Assembly: GCF_900115955.1 (NCBI RefSeq)
Contig: NZ_FOYL01000005.1
Coordinates: 248,001-312,000, forward strand
Direction: 5' to 3'
DNA: 64,000 bases
Source of the DNA: Lentzea waywayandensis
Lineage (GTDB): Bacteria > Actinomycetota > Actinomycetes > Mycobacteriales > Pseudonocardiaceae
The notes under the pieces are model-generated. The model saw only the letters and a list, made by a program, of their open reading frames with translations. It searched no databases and was not told the DNA's origin. Below are positions 31,076 to 39,701 of the stretch, in pieces; positions within the stretch are counted from its first letter, which is position 1; each line of letters begins with the position of its first letter. A program made the translations under genes and the position numbers.

Positions 31076-31169
31076 TCCAGGACGGCACTCTACCTGGCAA
31101 AACACCCGATCGGAGCAACGAGAGAGGGCGGCCACAAATCGTGACCGCCCTCCGAACTCGAACGCGAAC

Positions 31170-32030
31170 TCAGCTACCGAGCAGGAACTTCGGATCCGCC
31201 GCGAGCGCCGCCAGTTCCGGCGCGAAGAACGGCTGCCTGTCCAGCTTCGGATACCCGCTGTAGGAGTACTCCTCTTCCTGCGTGACCGTCACCGTCCAGC
31301 CGTTGGCCGCCCGGTAGGACGCCGTCGTCGCAGTGCCCTGGGCGGGGTTCACGGGAGAGGCGACCCCGACCTGGTTCCCTGCGACTTCGTAGATCTTGCA
31401 GCTGAAGTCCGCACTGCCCGAGACGCGGTTGGCCAGCACGCACGGATCCGCCTGGTTCCTCGAATTCGGCATGCTCACGGTCACGGTCAGCTGGCCGACC
31501 TTGTCGTCCTTGCGCACCGGCACGTACGCCGTGTACTCCCAGACCTCGGGCGTCTCACCCTTGTTCGTCGAGATCTGCGCCTGGGCGCGGAGCATGCCGC
31601 CGTACATGCTCGGATCCTTGTACTTCAGATCCGGCGCGTCGTACCCGGACGGCACGGACGCCTTGGCCAGGTTCAGCAGCTGCGTGCCGCGGTCTGCCTG
31701 CGGCCCGTTGGTGGCCGTCCGGTCGGACTGCCCGACCGGCCACTCCTCGCCCCACTGCGTGTCCGGCATGCCGGGGCTGCCGGGGTTGGAGCTGCTGCTC
31801 TGCCCCGCACCCATCAGGTAGTCCTTCGTGCTCTGCGGGTTCAGCGCGAACGCCGACCCGAGCCCGACACCGACCACGAGCACGGCGACCGCTGCCCCCG
31901 TGATGGACGCCCGCCGCTTGGACCGGGCCTTGTGCGCCTTGTCCAGCGCGATGCCCGGATCCATCGACGGCGGCGGGCTGCTCGCCACCACCACATCCTG
32001 AAAAGCTCGCTTGAGGTCCTGTTCGTTCAT
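31170..32030 (-). CDS. Membrane-anchored partner of the ECF sigma factor
   Basis: Protein of 286 residues with one membrane helix at about 42-63 (ITGAAVAVLVVGVGLGSAFA). The cytoplasmic N terminus of about 40 residues is short, and the exported part is about 220 residues with two Cys. It overlaps the sigma-factor gene (ATGA), the usual place of an anti-sigma or signal-sensing partner of SigE-family sigma factors. The N-terminal part is not a zinc-binding anti-sigma domain, so direct sigma inhibition is unproven. Otherwise no family recognised. Confidence 0.7.
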   Translation of the reverse strand: MNEQDLKRAFQDVVVASSPPPSMDPGIALDKAHKARSKRRASITGAAVAVLVVGVGLGSAFALNPQSTKDYLMGAGQSSSSNPGSPGMPDTQWGEEWPVGQSDRTATNGPQADRGTQLLNLAKASVPSGYDAPDLKYKDPSMYGGMLRAQAQISTNKGETPEVWEYTAYVPVRKDDKVGQLTVTVSMPNSRNQADPCVLANRVSGSADFSCKIYEVAGNQVGVASPVNPAQGTATTASYRAANGWTVTVTQEEEYSYSGYPKLDRQPFFAPELAALAADPKFLLGS

Positions 32031-32524
32031 CGAACCCTCTCCTGCTGTGAGAGCAGGCCACGCAGCGTCTGCAGCCCCCGCGCGGCCTGACTCTTTACGG
32101 TTCCTTCCGAACACTTGAGGACGGTGGCCGTCTGTTCGACGGACATGTCCTCCCAGTACCGCAGGACGAGGCACGCACGCTGCTTCGGAGGCACCTTCGC
32201 CAGCGCCTCCAGCAGCACCATCCGTTCCTCGGGGTAGACGCCCGGCGGAGCCGCCGAGTCGGTCAGGTCGTCACTCGCCGACTCGAACCGGAACCACCCG
32301 CGCCGTCGCTCGGACAGGAACGTCCGCACCAGGATCTGCCTGGTGTAGGCGTCCAGCGCCTCGTGCCGCTCGATCCGCCGCCAAGCCAGGTACAGCTTGG
32401 TGAAGGCCTGCTGCACGAGGTCTTCCGCGCGATGCCAATCGCCGCACAGCAGGTACGCCGTGCCGCGCATGACGTCGGAACGGGCCGCGAAGTACTCCTG
32501 GAACGCGGCGTCCCGATCACTCAT
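32027..32524 (-). CDS. SigE-family ECF sigma factor
   Basis: Sigma factor of 165 residues with sigma region 2 (FAARSDVMRGTAYLLCGDWH, AEDLVQQAFTKLYLAW) and region 4 (LEALAKVPPKQRACLVLRYW, then EDMSVEQTATVLKCSEGTVK). It belongs to the small actinobacterial SigE/SACE group, which directs alternative transcription. It overlaps the membrane protein gene downstream, its likely regulator or signal receiver. Target promoters are unknown. The ATG at 32524 is the only sensible start. Confidence 0.92.
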   Translation of the reverse strand: MSDRDAAFQEYFAARSDVMRGTAYLLCGDWHRAEDLVQQAFTKLYLAWRRIERHEALDAYTRQILVRTFLSERRRGWFRFESASDDLTDSAAPPGVYPEERMVLLEALAKVPPKQRACLVLRYWEDMSVEQTATVLKCSEGTVKSQAARGLQTLRGLLSQQERVR

Positions 32525-32566
32525 CAGGTTTCCCCCTAATCTGCGGTGCCGGGTTAGTCACGCCAC

Positions 32567-33799
32567 GTGGGGCCTGGCGGGTTGCATGAAGTTCTGGAAA
32601 CGCATACTGATGTCGTGATTTTCCTTTTGCTCCTCGGTGTCCCGACAGCACTGGGCCATTTGTACCTGTGGCGGCGGCTGGTCGTGGACACGACGCTCCC
32701 CCGCACGCTCGGGCGCCGCATCGGCGCGCTGGCGATCGTCGGCGCGTTCCTGATGCTGATGAGCGCGCTGGTCGTGACGCGCAGGGTGCCGCCGGAGTAC
32801 GGGAAGTTCTTCGCCTGGCCCGGGTTCGTGTGGCTGGCCGTGCTGTTCTACCTGGCGATCGCGCTCGGCATCGCGGAGATCCCGCGCCGGATCCTGCTGA
32901 AGCGGACGACGCTCGCGCCGGTGGCCGTCGGCGCCGGTCCCGAGCCCGTCGAACCCGTCGAGGTCGTGCCGGACCCGTCGCGGCGGCTGTTCATCGCGCG
33001 CTCGGTGGCGATCGGCTCCGGCATCGCGGCCGGCGGCGTCGTCGGGTACGGCATGACGCAGGCGCTGGGCGCCCCGCAGCTGCTGAACGTGCCGGTGACG
33101 CTGAACAGGCTCCAGTCGTCGTTGTCCGGCTTCCGGATCGCGGTCGTGAGCGACATCCACCTCGGGCCGCTGCTCGGGCGTTCGCACACCGAACGGATCG
33201 TGCGGATGATCAACGAGCAGCAGGCCGACATGGTGGCGATCGTCGGTGACCTGGTGGACGGCACCGTCGCCGAGCTCGGCGAGGCCGCGGCACCGTTGCG
33301 GGACCTGGTGTCGAAGCACGGCAGCTTCTTCGTGACAGGTAACCACGAGTACTTCTCCGGGCACGAGCAGTGGATCGCGGAGCTGGACAGGCTCGGCGTG
33401 AACCCGTTGCGCAACGAGGGTTTGACCGTCGCCGGCGGCATCGAGGTCGTGGGTGTCAACGACGTGACCGGCAAGTCCTACGACGACGGGCCGGACTTCG
33501 GCCGCGCGCTCGCGGGACGCAACCGCAACAACCCCGTAGTCCTGTTGTCACACCAGCCCGTACAGGTCGCTGACGCCTCTTCACACGGCGTAGACCTCCA
33601 GTTGTCCGGTCATACACACGGTGGACAGATGGTGCCGTTCAACTTTGTCGTGCCGTTGCAGCAACCCAGCGTCGCGGGGCTGTCGAAGGTGGACGACACG
33701 TGGCTCTACACCAGTCGTGGCGCGGGTTTCTGGGGTCCGCCGGTGCGCGTGGGCGCGCCTCCGGACATCACGATGATCGAGCTTCGCGCTGCTGGCTAA
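32567..33799 (+). CDS. Membrane metallophosphoesterase
   Basis: Calcineurin-like phosphoesterase of about 410 residues. The N-terminal third has four hydrophobic segments (near 17-34, 49-67, 80-100 and 150-165). The catalytic domain has the metal ligands of the family: VVSDIHLGPL, IVGDLVDG, VTGNHEYF, LSHQP and SGHTHGGQ. The active site probably faces outside. The start is uncertain: GTG 32567 gives the full length, TTG 32582 and GTG 32615 are alternatives and none has a good ribosome-binding site. It diverges from the sigma factor gene. Confidence 0.85.
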   Translation: MGPGGLHEVLETHTDVVIFLLLLGVPTALGHLYLWRRLVVDTTLPRTLGRRIGALAIVGAFLMLMSALVVTRRVPPEYGKFFAWPGFVWLAVLFYLAIALGIAEIPRRILLKRTTLAPVAVGAGPEPVEPVEVVPDPSRRLFIARSVAIGSGIAAGGVVGYGMTQALGAPQLLNVPVTLNRLQSSLSGFRIAVVSDIHLGPLLGRSHTERIVRMINEQQADMVAIVGDLVDGTVAELGEAAAPLRDLVSKHGSFFVTGNHEYFSGHEQWIAELDRLGVNPLRNEGLTVAGGIEVVGVNDVTGKSYDDGPDFGRALAGRNRNNPVVLLSHQPVQVADASSHGVDLQLSGHTHGGQMVPFNFVVPLQQPSVAGLSKVDDTWLYTSRGAGFWGPPVRVGAPPDITMIELRAAG

Positions 33800-33907
33800 A
33801 TCACACTCGGCTGTACTGGATTGCGCGATTGAGGTGTCAAGGCCGTAGAGTGGACGGCCGTGCCCGCGTACGGACCGCGAGGCGGATGAAGGGGGAACCC
33901 TGGGGAA

Positions 33908-35074
33908 ATGACCGAGAGCTTCGCCGTTGACCGGCGTTACGAGGCAGAGGCTCGTATTCGGCGTTTCCTGGACCAGGAGAACCCGTCGACACCGTGTCTG
34001 GTGATCGACCTCGCGACGATTCGCGCGCGCTACCAGGCGATTCGCGCGGCGCTGCCGTCCATCGACATCTTCTACGCGGTCAAGTCGAACCCCGAGTCCG
34101 ACGTGGTCGGCACACTGGTCGAGCAGGGTTCGCACTTCGACGTGGCGTCACCCGCGGAGATCGACCTGTGCCTGGAGCGCGGCGCCGCGCCGTCGTCGAT
34201 CTCCTACAGCAACCCCATCAAGAAAGCCGCCGACATCGCGTATGCCTACTCGCGTGGCGTGCGGATGTTCGTGTCGGACAGCGAGCAGGACGTGCGGTTC
34301 GTCGCCGAGCACGCGCCCGGTTCGTCCGTCCTGGTGCGGATTCTTGTCCACAGCAAGGGTTCTACCTACCCGTTCGGCAACAAGTTCGGTTGCGATCCGG
34401 AGATGGCGACGGATCTCTTGCGGCTGGCGCACCAGCTGGGACTCGTTCCTCTCGGCATCGCGTTCCACGCGGGCTCGCAGCAACTCTCCGTCGAGGGCTG
34501 GGACTCCGGCATCGCCGACGCCGCGCTGATCGCCGCGAAGCTGCGCGCCGAAGGCATCGAGACGTCGACGGTGAACCTGGGCGGCGGGCTTCCGGCCGTG
34601 TACCAGGCTTCCACGCCTTCCCTCGACGACTTCGCGGCTGCCATCGAGTCTTCGATCGCCCGCCACTTCGGCGCCGTGCGTCCCAGGGTGATGATCGAGC
34701 CCGGCCGCGCGATCTCCGCCGAGGCCGGGATGATCCGTTCGTCGGTCGTGCTGGTGTCGCGGAAGTCCTATTCGGACGAACGCCGCTGGGTGTACATCGA
34801 CATCGGCCGCTACCAGGGCCTCGCCGAGACCGAGGGCGAGGCGATCGCCTACGCGTTGCGGACCTCGCGCGACGGCGGCCCGGTCGGCCCGATCGTGCTG
34901 GCGGGCCCGACGTGCGACGCGGACGACGTGATCTACCAGCACACCCGCTACGACCTGCCGCTCGACCTGAAGGCGGGTGACCACGTGGACATCCTCCACG
35001 CGGGCGCCTACACCTCCTCCTATTCGTCCGTGTGCTTCAACGGCTTCCCGCCGTTGGCCACGTACTGCGTCTAA
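33908..35074 (+). CDS. Ornithine decarboxylase-type PLP enzyme
   Basis: Fold-type III, alanine-racemase-like decarboxylase of 388 residues. The PLP lysine is in FYAVKSNPE, the phosphate-binding Gly-rich turn is VNLGGGLP, and the second active-site element is GPTCDADD. This class decarboxylates ornithine, lysine or diaminopimelate. The next two genes are speD and speE, so ornithine to putrescine is the likely reaction, with spermidine made downstream. Residues that select ornithine over lysine cannot be judged safely by eye. It begins the operon, 34 bases before speD. Confidence 0.9.
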   Translation: MTESFAVDRRYEAEARIRRFLDQENPSTPCLVIDLATIRARYQAIRAALPSIDIFYAVKSNPESDVVGTLVEQGSHFDVASPAEIDLCLERGAAPSSISYSNPIKKAADIAYAYSRGVRMFVSDSEQDVRFVAEHAPGSSVLVRILVHSKGSTYPFGNKFGCDPEMATDLLRLAHQLGLVPLGIAFHAGSQQLSVEGWDSGIADAALIAAKLRAEGIETSTVNLGGGLPAVYQASTPSLDDFAAAIESSIARHFGAVRPRVMIEPGRAISAEAGMIRSSVVLVSRKSYSDERRWVYIDIGRYQGLAETEGEAIAYALRTSRDGGPVGPIVLAGPTCDADDVIYQHTRYDLPLDLKAGDHVDILHAGAYTSSYSSVCFNGFPPLATYCV

Positions 35075-35108
35075 GCCTGTTCGCAATTCACATAGTTTGG
35101 AGTGATTG

Positions 35109-35504
35109 ATGTCCGAAGCGCCCTGTCAGACCGAGGAGACCGTCGGTTTGTTCGCGGGACAGCACGTACTTGCAGAGCTCTCGGGTGTGAGCGCGGATCT
35201 GCTCGACGACGAGCAGTTCCTGCGGCACGCCCTTGGTGAGGTTCTCACGCAGGCCGACGCAACCGTGCTGGAGGTGATCTCCAAGAAGTTCGACCCTCAA
35301 GGAGTCACCGTGCTGGCTCTGCTGTCGGAATCCCATGCGTCGATCCATACCTATCCCGAAGTGGGTTCGGTGTTCGTCGACGTGTTCACCTGCGGTACTC
35401 GTGCGAAACCCGCGCTGGCCGTCCAACTACTCGCTGGCGCTCTGGGCGCTGCTCACGTGAGCACGGACCTCGTCACTCGTGGCGTCAAGGAGCATGTCGC
35501 GTGA
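35109..35504 (+). CDS. speD: S-adenosylmethionine decarboxylase proenzyme
   Basis: Bacterial-type SpeD of 131 residues. The self-cleavage site is visible in SESHASIHTYPE; the Ser after Glu becomes the pyruvoyl group. VDVFTCG later in the chain holds the conserved Cys. The product, decarboxylated SAM, donates aminopropyl groups to SpeE, the next gene, which it overlaps by 4 bases (GTGA). ATG 35109 is taken over a TTG three bases earlier. Confidence 0.95.
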   Translation: MSEAPCQTEETVGLFAGQHVLAELSGVSADLLDDEQFLRHALGEVLTQADATVLEVISKKFDPQGVTVLALLSESHASIHTYPEVGSVFVDVFTCGTRAKPALAVQLLAGALGAAHVSTDLVTRGVKEHVA

Positions 35505-36349
35505 ACACGATCAACGAGCCGCTCGCCGATGGCATGACCCGCCACTGGCAGGTGGACGAGGTGCTGGTCGACACCAAGACCGACTTCCAGCACCTGGTGA
35601 TCGCCCGTACGGCCCAGGGTCTGTCGCTGTTCTGCGACAACGACCGCCAGTCGACGGAGTTCAGCCAGCTGACCTACCACGAGGCCCTGATGGTGCCGGC
35701 GCTGCTGCTGGCCGACACCGTCGAGCGCGTGCTGGTCATCGGCTCCTCCGAGGGCGTCGTGTGCCAGATGGCCGTGCAGCACGGCGCTACCGTCGTCGAC
35801 CACATCGACATCGACGAGCAGGCCGTCAAGCTGTGCGCGGAGCACCTGCCGTACGGCTACACGTTGGACGAGCTCGCCGAGGCGGAAAAGGGCTCCGGCC
35901 CGATCCGCGTGCAGTACATCGACGGGTTCGAGTACATCCGCACGACGTCGGAGAAGTACGACATCGTGCTGGTGGACCTGCCCGACGAGCGCGAGGAAGA
36001 GGCGCAGCACAACCGCCTGTACGGCGCGGACTTCCTGCGCATGTGCAAGGCGCTGCTGCGTCCCGGCGGCGTCGTCGTCAACCAGTCCGGCTGCCAGACG
36101 ATGTGGCGCAATACCACCCTGATCCGCTCCTGGCAGCGGTTCAACGAGGTGTTCGACACCGTCGCCTACTACGGCTCCGACGAGCACGAGTGGGCTTACC
36201 TGTTCGGCCGCGCGGACGTCGTCGAGGACCCGACGGCGCTGATGGTCGAGCGGCTGAAGACGGCCGGGTACCAGCCGGAGTCGATCGACGACCTGGCGTT
36301 GCTGGGCAACAGCATTCCGCCCTACCGGGTGCGGCAGTCGCTGGCCTGA
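35501..36349 (+). CDS. speE: Polyamine aminopropyltransferase (spermidine synthase)
   Basis: SpeE of 282 residues. It has the SAM-fold motif VLVIGSSEGVV, where most SpeE have GGGDG, the acidic HIDIDEQAV and the catalytic region VLVDLPDEREE. The GGGDG change is notable but the spacing is normal. It uses decarboxylated SAM from SpeD to aminopropylate putrescine from the decarboxylase. It is the last gene of the operon and is followed by a terminator hairpin. Confidence 0.9.
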   Translation: MNTINEPLADGMTRHWQVDEVLVDTKTDFQHLVIARTAQGLSLFCDNDRQSTEFSQLTYHEALMVPALLLADTVERVLVIGSSEGVVCQMAVQHGATVVDHIDIDEQAVKLCAEHLPYGYTLDELAEAEKGSGPIRVQYIDGFEYIRTTSEKYDIVLVDLPDEREEEAQHNRLYGADFLRMCKALLRPGGVVVNQSGCQTMWRNTTLIRSWQRFNEVFDTVAYYGSDEHEWAYLFGRADVVEDPTALMVERLKTAGYQPESIDDLALLGNSIPPYRVRQSLA

Positions 36350-36365
36350 CGTTCCAGGTGTGGAG

Positions 36366-36396
36366 AGGGGCGCTTCCCGTTGCGGGAGGCGCCCCT
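36366..36396 (+). terminator. Terminator after the polyamine operon
   Basis: AGGGGCGC-TTCCCG pairs with CGGGA-GGCGCCCCT (one G-T pair) around a three-base loop, with TTTCGCTGTTT after it. It lies 17 bases after speE. Confidence 0.8.
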
Positions 36397-36559
36397 TTCG
36401 CTGTTTCCGCACCTAGGCGGGGTCGGGCGGCTGTCTGAGGTATTCCACTGGCGCGGCGAGGAAGCCCGCCGTCACCGATGGCGGTTCGTCCTGTGGAGGG
36501 ACAAGGCCCCGATCACTGGGGCCAGCCGCGGTGGCTGCCGGGCTGGCCCCGGTGGTCTC

Positions 36560-38608
36560 TCAGGCGAGTGACTGCTTGAGGAAGTCGACCTGCAGGAGAA
36601 GCAGGTTCTCCGCCACCTGTTCCTGCGGGGTCATGTGCGTGACGCCCGAGAGCGGCAGCACCGTGTGCGGGCGGCCGGCAGCCAGCAGGGCGTTGGACAG
36701 GCGCAGGGTGTGGGCTGCCACCACGTTGTCGTCCGCCAGGCCGTGGATGATCATCAGCGGGCGGGAGAGCTTGTCCGCGTCGGCGATGAGCGAGTTCGAG
36801 TCGTAGACCTCGGGCTTGTCGTCCGGGTGGCCGAGGTAGCGCTCGGTGTAGTGGGTGTCGTAGAGGCGCCAGTCGGTCACCGGGGCGCCGGCGATGCCCG
36901 CGTGGAAGACGTCCGGGCGGCGCAGGACCGCGAGGGCGCTCAGGTAGCCGCCGTAGGACCAGCCTCGGATCGCCACTCGCGTGAGGTCCAGGTCCGGCTC
37001 GATCGCGGCGGCCGCGTGGAGGGCGTCGACCTGGTCTTCGAGGGTGGCGCCGGCGAAGTCGAACGCGATCGCGCGTTCCCAGGCCAGGCCTCGGCCCGGG
37101 GTGCCGCGGCCGTCGGCGACGAGGACCGCGAAGCCCTGGTCAGCCAGCCACTGCGAGGCCAGGAAGGCGTTCTGGGCCGACACGACGCGCTGAGCGTGCG
37201 GGCCGCCGTACGGGTCCATCAGCACCGGGAGCTTGGTGCCGGGGATGTGGCCGGTGGGCAGCAGCAGGGCGGCGCGGAGGGAGCGTTCGCCCAGGGTCAG
37301 CATGCGCGGGGACGCCTTGAGGACCGGGGTGTCCGCCCACGACTCGATCACGTGGTCGCCGACGCGCACCCGTGCGCCGAAAGTGTCCAAAGTGGCCGAT
37401 ACGAGGACAAGCGTGTCACCGCCCCGAACCGCGGAGTGCACACCATCCTCAGAGGACAGTCGCTCGACGGTGCCGCCGACGGAGTAGACGTGCACCTGCG
37501 TCGGGTCGTCCGCGGAGGCGGTGACCAGGATCGAGTCGTCGGCGATGTCGAGCACCCGGCGGACCTGGAGGCCGGAGGTCAGGACGTCGTCGCCCACTCG
37601 GAGCGCGTACTCGTCGCCCTCTTCCACGATCCGCACGAGGCGGCCGTCCGGGGTCCAGGCCGGCGCGCCGTCGGTGACCTCGAGCCACGTCGGGTCGGTC
37701 TCGACCGCGAGCTCGGTGACGGCGCCGGTGTCGGGGGCCAGCGTGTGAATCCTGCGGGTGCGCTGGTCACGGGTCTGCGTGGTGATCAGCGGGGCGCCGC
37801 CGGACGACCAGTGCACGTCGTTGAGGTAGTCGAAGTCGAGCAACACCGGCACGAAGGTGCTGTCCAGCGACACCACGTGCAGCGACACCGTCGCGTTGGT
37901 CGTGCCCGCCGCCGGGTAGGCGATCTCGGTGGCCGCGGTGCCGGGGTTCGCCGGGTCGGCGATGTACCAGCGCTGCACCGAGGCGTTGTTCACGCGCGCG
38001 ACGATGAGGCGGACGCCGTTGGGCTCCCACCAGTAGCCGCGGTAGCGCGACATCTCCTCGGACGCGATGAACTCGGCCAGGCCGAACGTCACGTCCTCAC
38101 CGTCCGGCTCGGCGACGGCGTAGTCCTCGCCCGACGACAGCTCGACCACCCGCAGGGTGCCGTAGGTGACGTACGCCACGCGCCGGCCCGTCGGGTCGAC
38201 GCGCGGGTCGATGACACCGCCCCGCGTCGGCAGCTCACGGACGGCACCGTTCGTCAGGTCGGCCACGAAAAGGCGGCCGGACAGCGCGAACGAGGCCACC
38301 GAGGCGTCCCGGGAGAGGGCGTAGCCGACGATGCCCGCGCCAGACTCACGCGTGCGCTCGCGGCGTGCCTTCTCCTCCGCGGGCAGGTCCTCCGGATCGG
38401 ACAGCAGCGTCGCCGGGTCGGCGAGCAGACGTTCGACGCCGGTGGACGTGTTCAGCTCCCAGAGCCCGTTCGCACGGCTTGTGGCCGTGGCCGGACGGAG
38501 GAAGAAGACACGTGCGCCGTCCGCCGACACCGCGAAGGTCCTCGGTGCGCCGACGGTGAACCGCTGGGTGCGCGCCTGTTGGCGCGGGAAGGAGATGTCG
38601 TTGCCCAC
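36560..38608 (-). CDS. DPP4-like S9 serine peptidase
   Basis: Dipeptidyl-peptidase-IV-type enzyme of 682 residues. The N-terminal propeller carries EFIASEEMSRYRGYWW, with the paired Glu that bind the substrate N terminus. The C-terminal alpha/beta hydrolase has nucleophile Ser in RGWSYGGYLS, Asp in HGLADDNV and His in GVTHMT. It should remove dipeptides, usually X-Pro, from peptide N termini. No signal peptide is seen, so it acts in the cytoplasm. The GTG start at 38608 is six bases after TAATGT, so the mRNA may be leaderless. Confidence 0.9.
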   Translation of the reverse strand: MGNDISFPRQQARTQRFTVGAPRTFAVSADGARVFFLRPATATSRANGLWELNTSTGVERLLADPATLLSDPEDLPAEEKARRERTRESGAGIVGYALSRDASVASFALSGRLFVADLTNGAVRELPTRGGVIDPRVDPTGRRVAYVTYGTLRVVELSSGEDYAVAEPDGEDVTFGLAEFIASEEMSRYRGYWWEPNGVRLIVARVNNASVQRWYIADPANPGTAATEIAYPAAGTTNATVSLHVVSLDSTFVPVLLDFDYLNDVHWSSGGAPLITTQTRDQRTRRIHTLAPDTGAVTELAVETDPTWLEVTDGAPAWTPDGRLVRIVEEGDEYALRVGDDVLTSGLQVRRVLDIADDSILVTASADDPTQVHVYSVGGTVERLSSEDGVHSAVRGGDTLVLVSATLDTFGARVRVGDHVIESWADTPVLKASPRMLTLGERSLRAALLLPTGHIPGTKLPVLMDPYGGPHAQRVVSAQNAFLASQWLADQGFAVLVADGRGTPGRGLAWERAIAFDFAGATLEDQVDALHAAAAIEPDLDLTRVAIRGWSYGGYLSALAVLRRPDVFHAGIAGAPVTDWRLYDTHYTERYLGHPDDKPEVYDSNSLIADADKLSRPLMIIHGLADDNVVAAHTLRLSNALLAAGRPHTVLPLSGVTHMTPQEQVAENLLLLQVDFLKQSLA

Positions 38609-38930
38609 CCGCCAACATTAACCCGCGCACGCGGGTCGCACGCGTGCTGTGACGTGCACTGCTTCGCGCGACGCAGGCTCTGTGGGGCAGCCGGCGAGGC
38701 TGTGGAGAGCAGGTAGGCAGGATGTCGGGAGCAGGCACCGGAAGCAGCGGGACACGGCACCGTGGAGGGGCGGGCACCGCACCTGGCCCGCCCTGCCGGG
38801 TTGCGGCACGGACGCCTTGCCACCACTGGGTCACGAAGCCGCGCGACACAACCCGAGGCAGGCCAAGAGCATGCCGAACCACGAGCTCCGCAGGCGCCGC
38901 CACGCGTCCGCGAAGCCCGCGGGAACGCGC
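38609..38930. other. Gene-free gap between the S9 peptidase and the DUF1295 gene
   Basis: This 322-base gap holds short frames on both strands, none with a ribosome-binding site and family resemblance together. Its left edge carries the peptidase promoter (TTAATG on the minus strand). I see no repeat or RNA gene in it. Confidence 0.6.
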
Positions 38931-39701
38931 CTAGCCCACCTTGCTCTTGGGAGGCAACGGAAAGAAGCCGCTGGTGCGTCGCACGTACTCGGCGTAGCCG
39001 GGGCGGCGCGACACGATGTCCTTTTCCAGCAACGGTTTGCCGCTGCCCTTCGCGAGCAGCCACGTCATGATCACCGGGCCGATGATCGTGAGCGCGGCGA
39101 GCCACGAGTGCAGCGCGAACAGGTACAGGCCCCACCACACGACTGAGTCGCCGAAGTAGTTCGGATGCCTTGTGTAGCGCCACAATCCGCGGTCCATCAC
39201 GGCGCCCTTGTTCGCCGGGTCCGCTCGGAACCGGGAGAGCTGCCAGTCACCTACGGCCTCGAAGACGAAGCCGACCGTCCACACGCCAGTGCCCACCCAA
39301 TCTAGCACTCCGAACGGGGCCGAAAGATGCTGCGCGGCCTGGACCGGCAGCGACACGATCCACATCAGCACGGCCTGGAGCAGGTAGACGCGGTACATCC
39401 GCAGGCGCGGGTTTCCCTTGGCACGCCTCAAAATGTCCTGGTAGCGCGGATCTTCGTCCTTGCCTCTGTTGCGGGAGTGGATGTGCACGCCCAGGCGTAC
39501 GCCCCACACCACGGTGAGTGCGGTGACCACCCACTGCCGAGTTGGTTCGCCCTCCGCGAACAGGAGCGTGATCACCGCGATCACGGCGAAACCGGGGCCC
39601 CACACGGAGTCGATGAGGTCGTAGCGCTTGCGGGAGTCCGCGTACAGGAACAGGCCGCTGAGCAGTAGCAGGACAACCAGAAAGCTGATCAGGAAGCTCA
39701 T
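38931..39701 (-). CDS. DUF1295 membrane protein
   Basis: Membrane protein of 256 residues with about six helices, of the DUF1295 family related to steroid reductases and isoprenylcysteine methyltransferases. The C-terminal signature is clear: GLWRYTRHPNYFGDSVVWWG. The gene overlaps the end of the methyltransferase gene before it (ATGA), and this pair is seen in many actinomycetes. A role in lipid modification with that enzyme is likely; the reaction is unknown. Confidence 0.85.
   Translation of the reverse strand: MSFLISFLVVLLLLSGLFLYADSRKRYDLIDSVWGPGFAVIAVITLLFAEGEPTRQWVVTALTVVWGVRLGVHIHSRNRGKDEDPRYQDILRRAKGNPRLRMYRVYLLQAVLMWIVSLPVQAAQHLSAPFGVLDWVGTGVWTVGFVFEAVGDWQLSRFRADPANKGAVMDRGLWRYTRHPNYFGDSVVWWGLYLFALHSWLAALTIIGPVIMTWLLAKGSGKPLLEKDIVSRRPGYAEYVRRTSGFFPLPPKSKVG

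Noticed and set aside
36635-38716. Open frame of about 690 codons opposite the S9 peptidase
   Set aside because: Arg/Val/Asp-rich shadow with no start signal; the minus-strand gene has the full peptidase triad.
38609-38930. Small cysteine-containing frames in the gap
   Set aside because: No ribosome-binding site and no resemblance to known small proteins.
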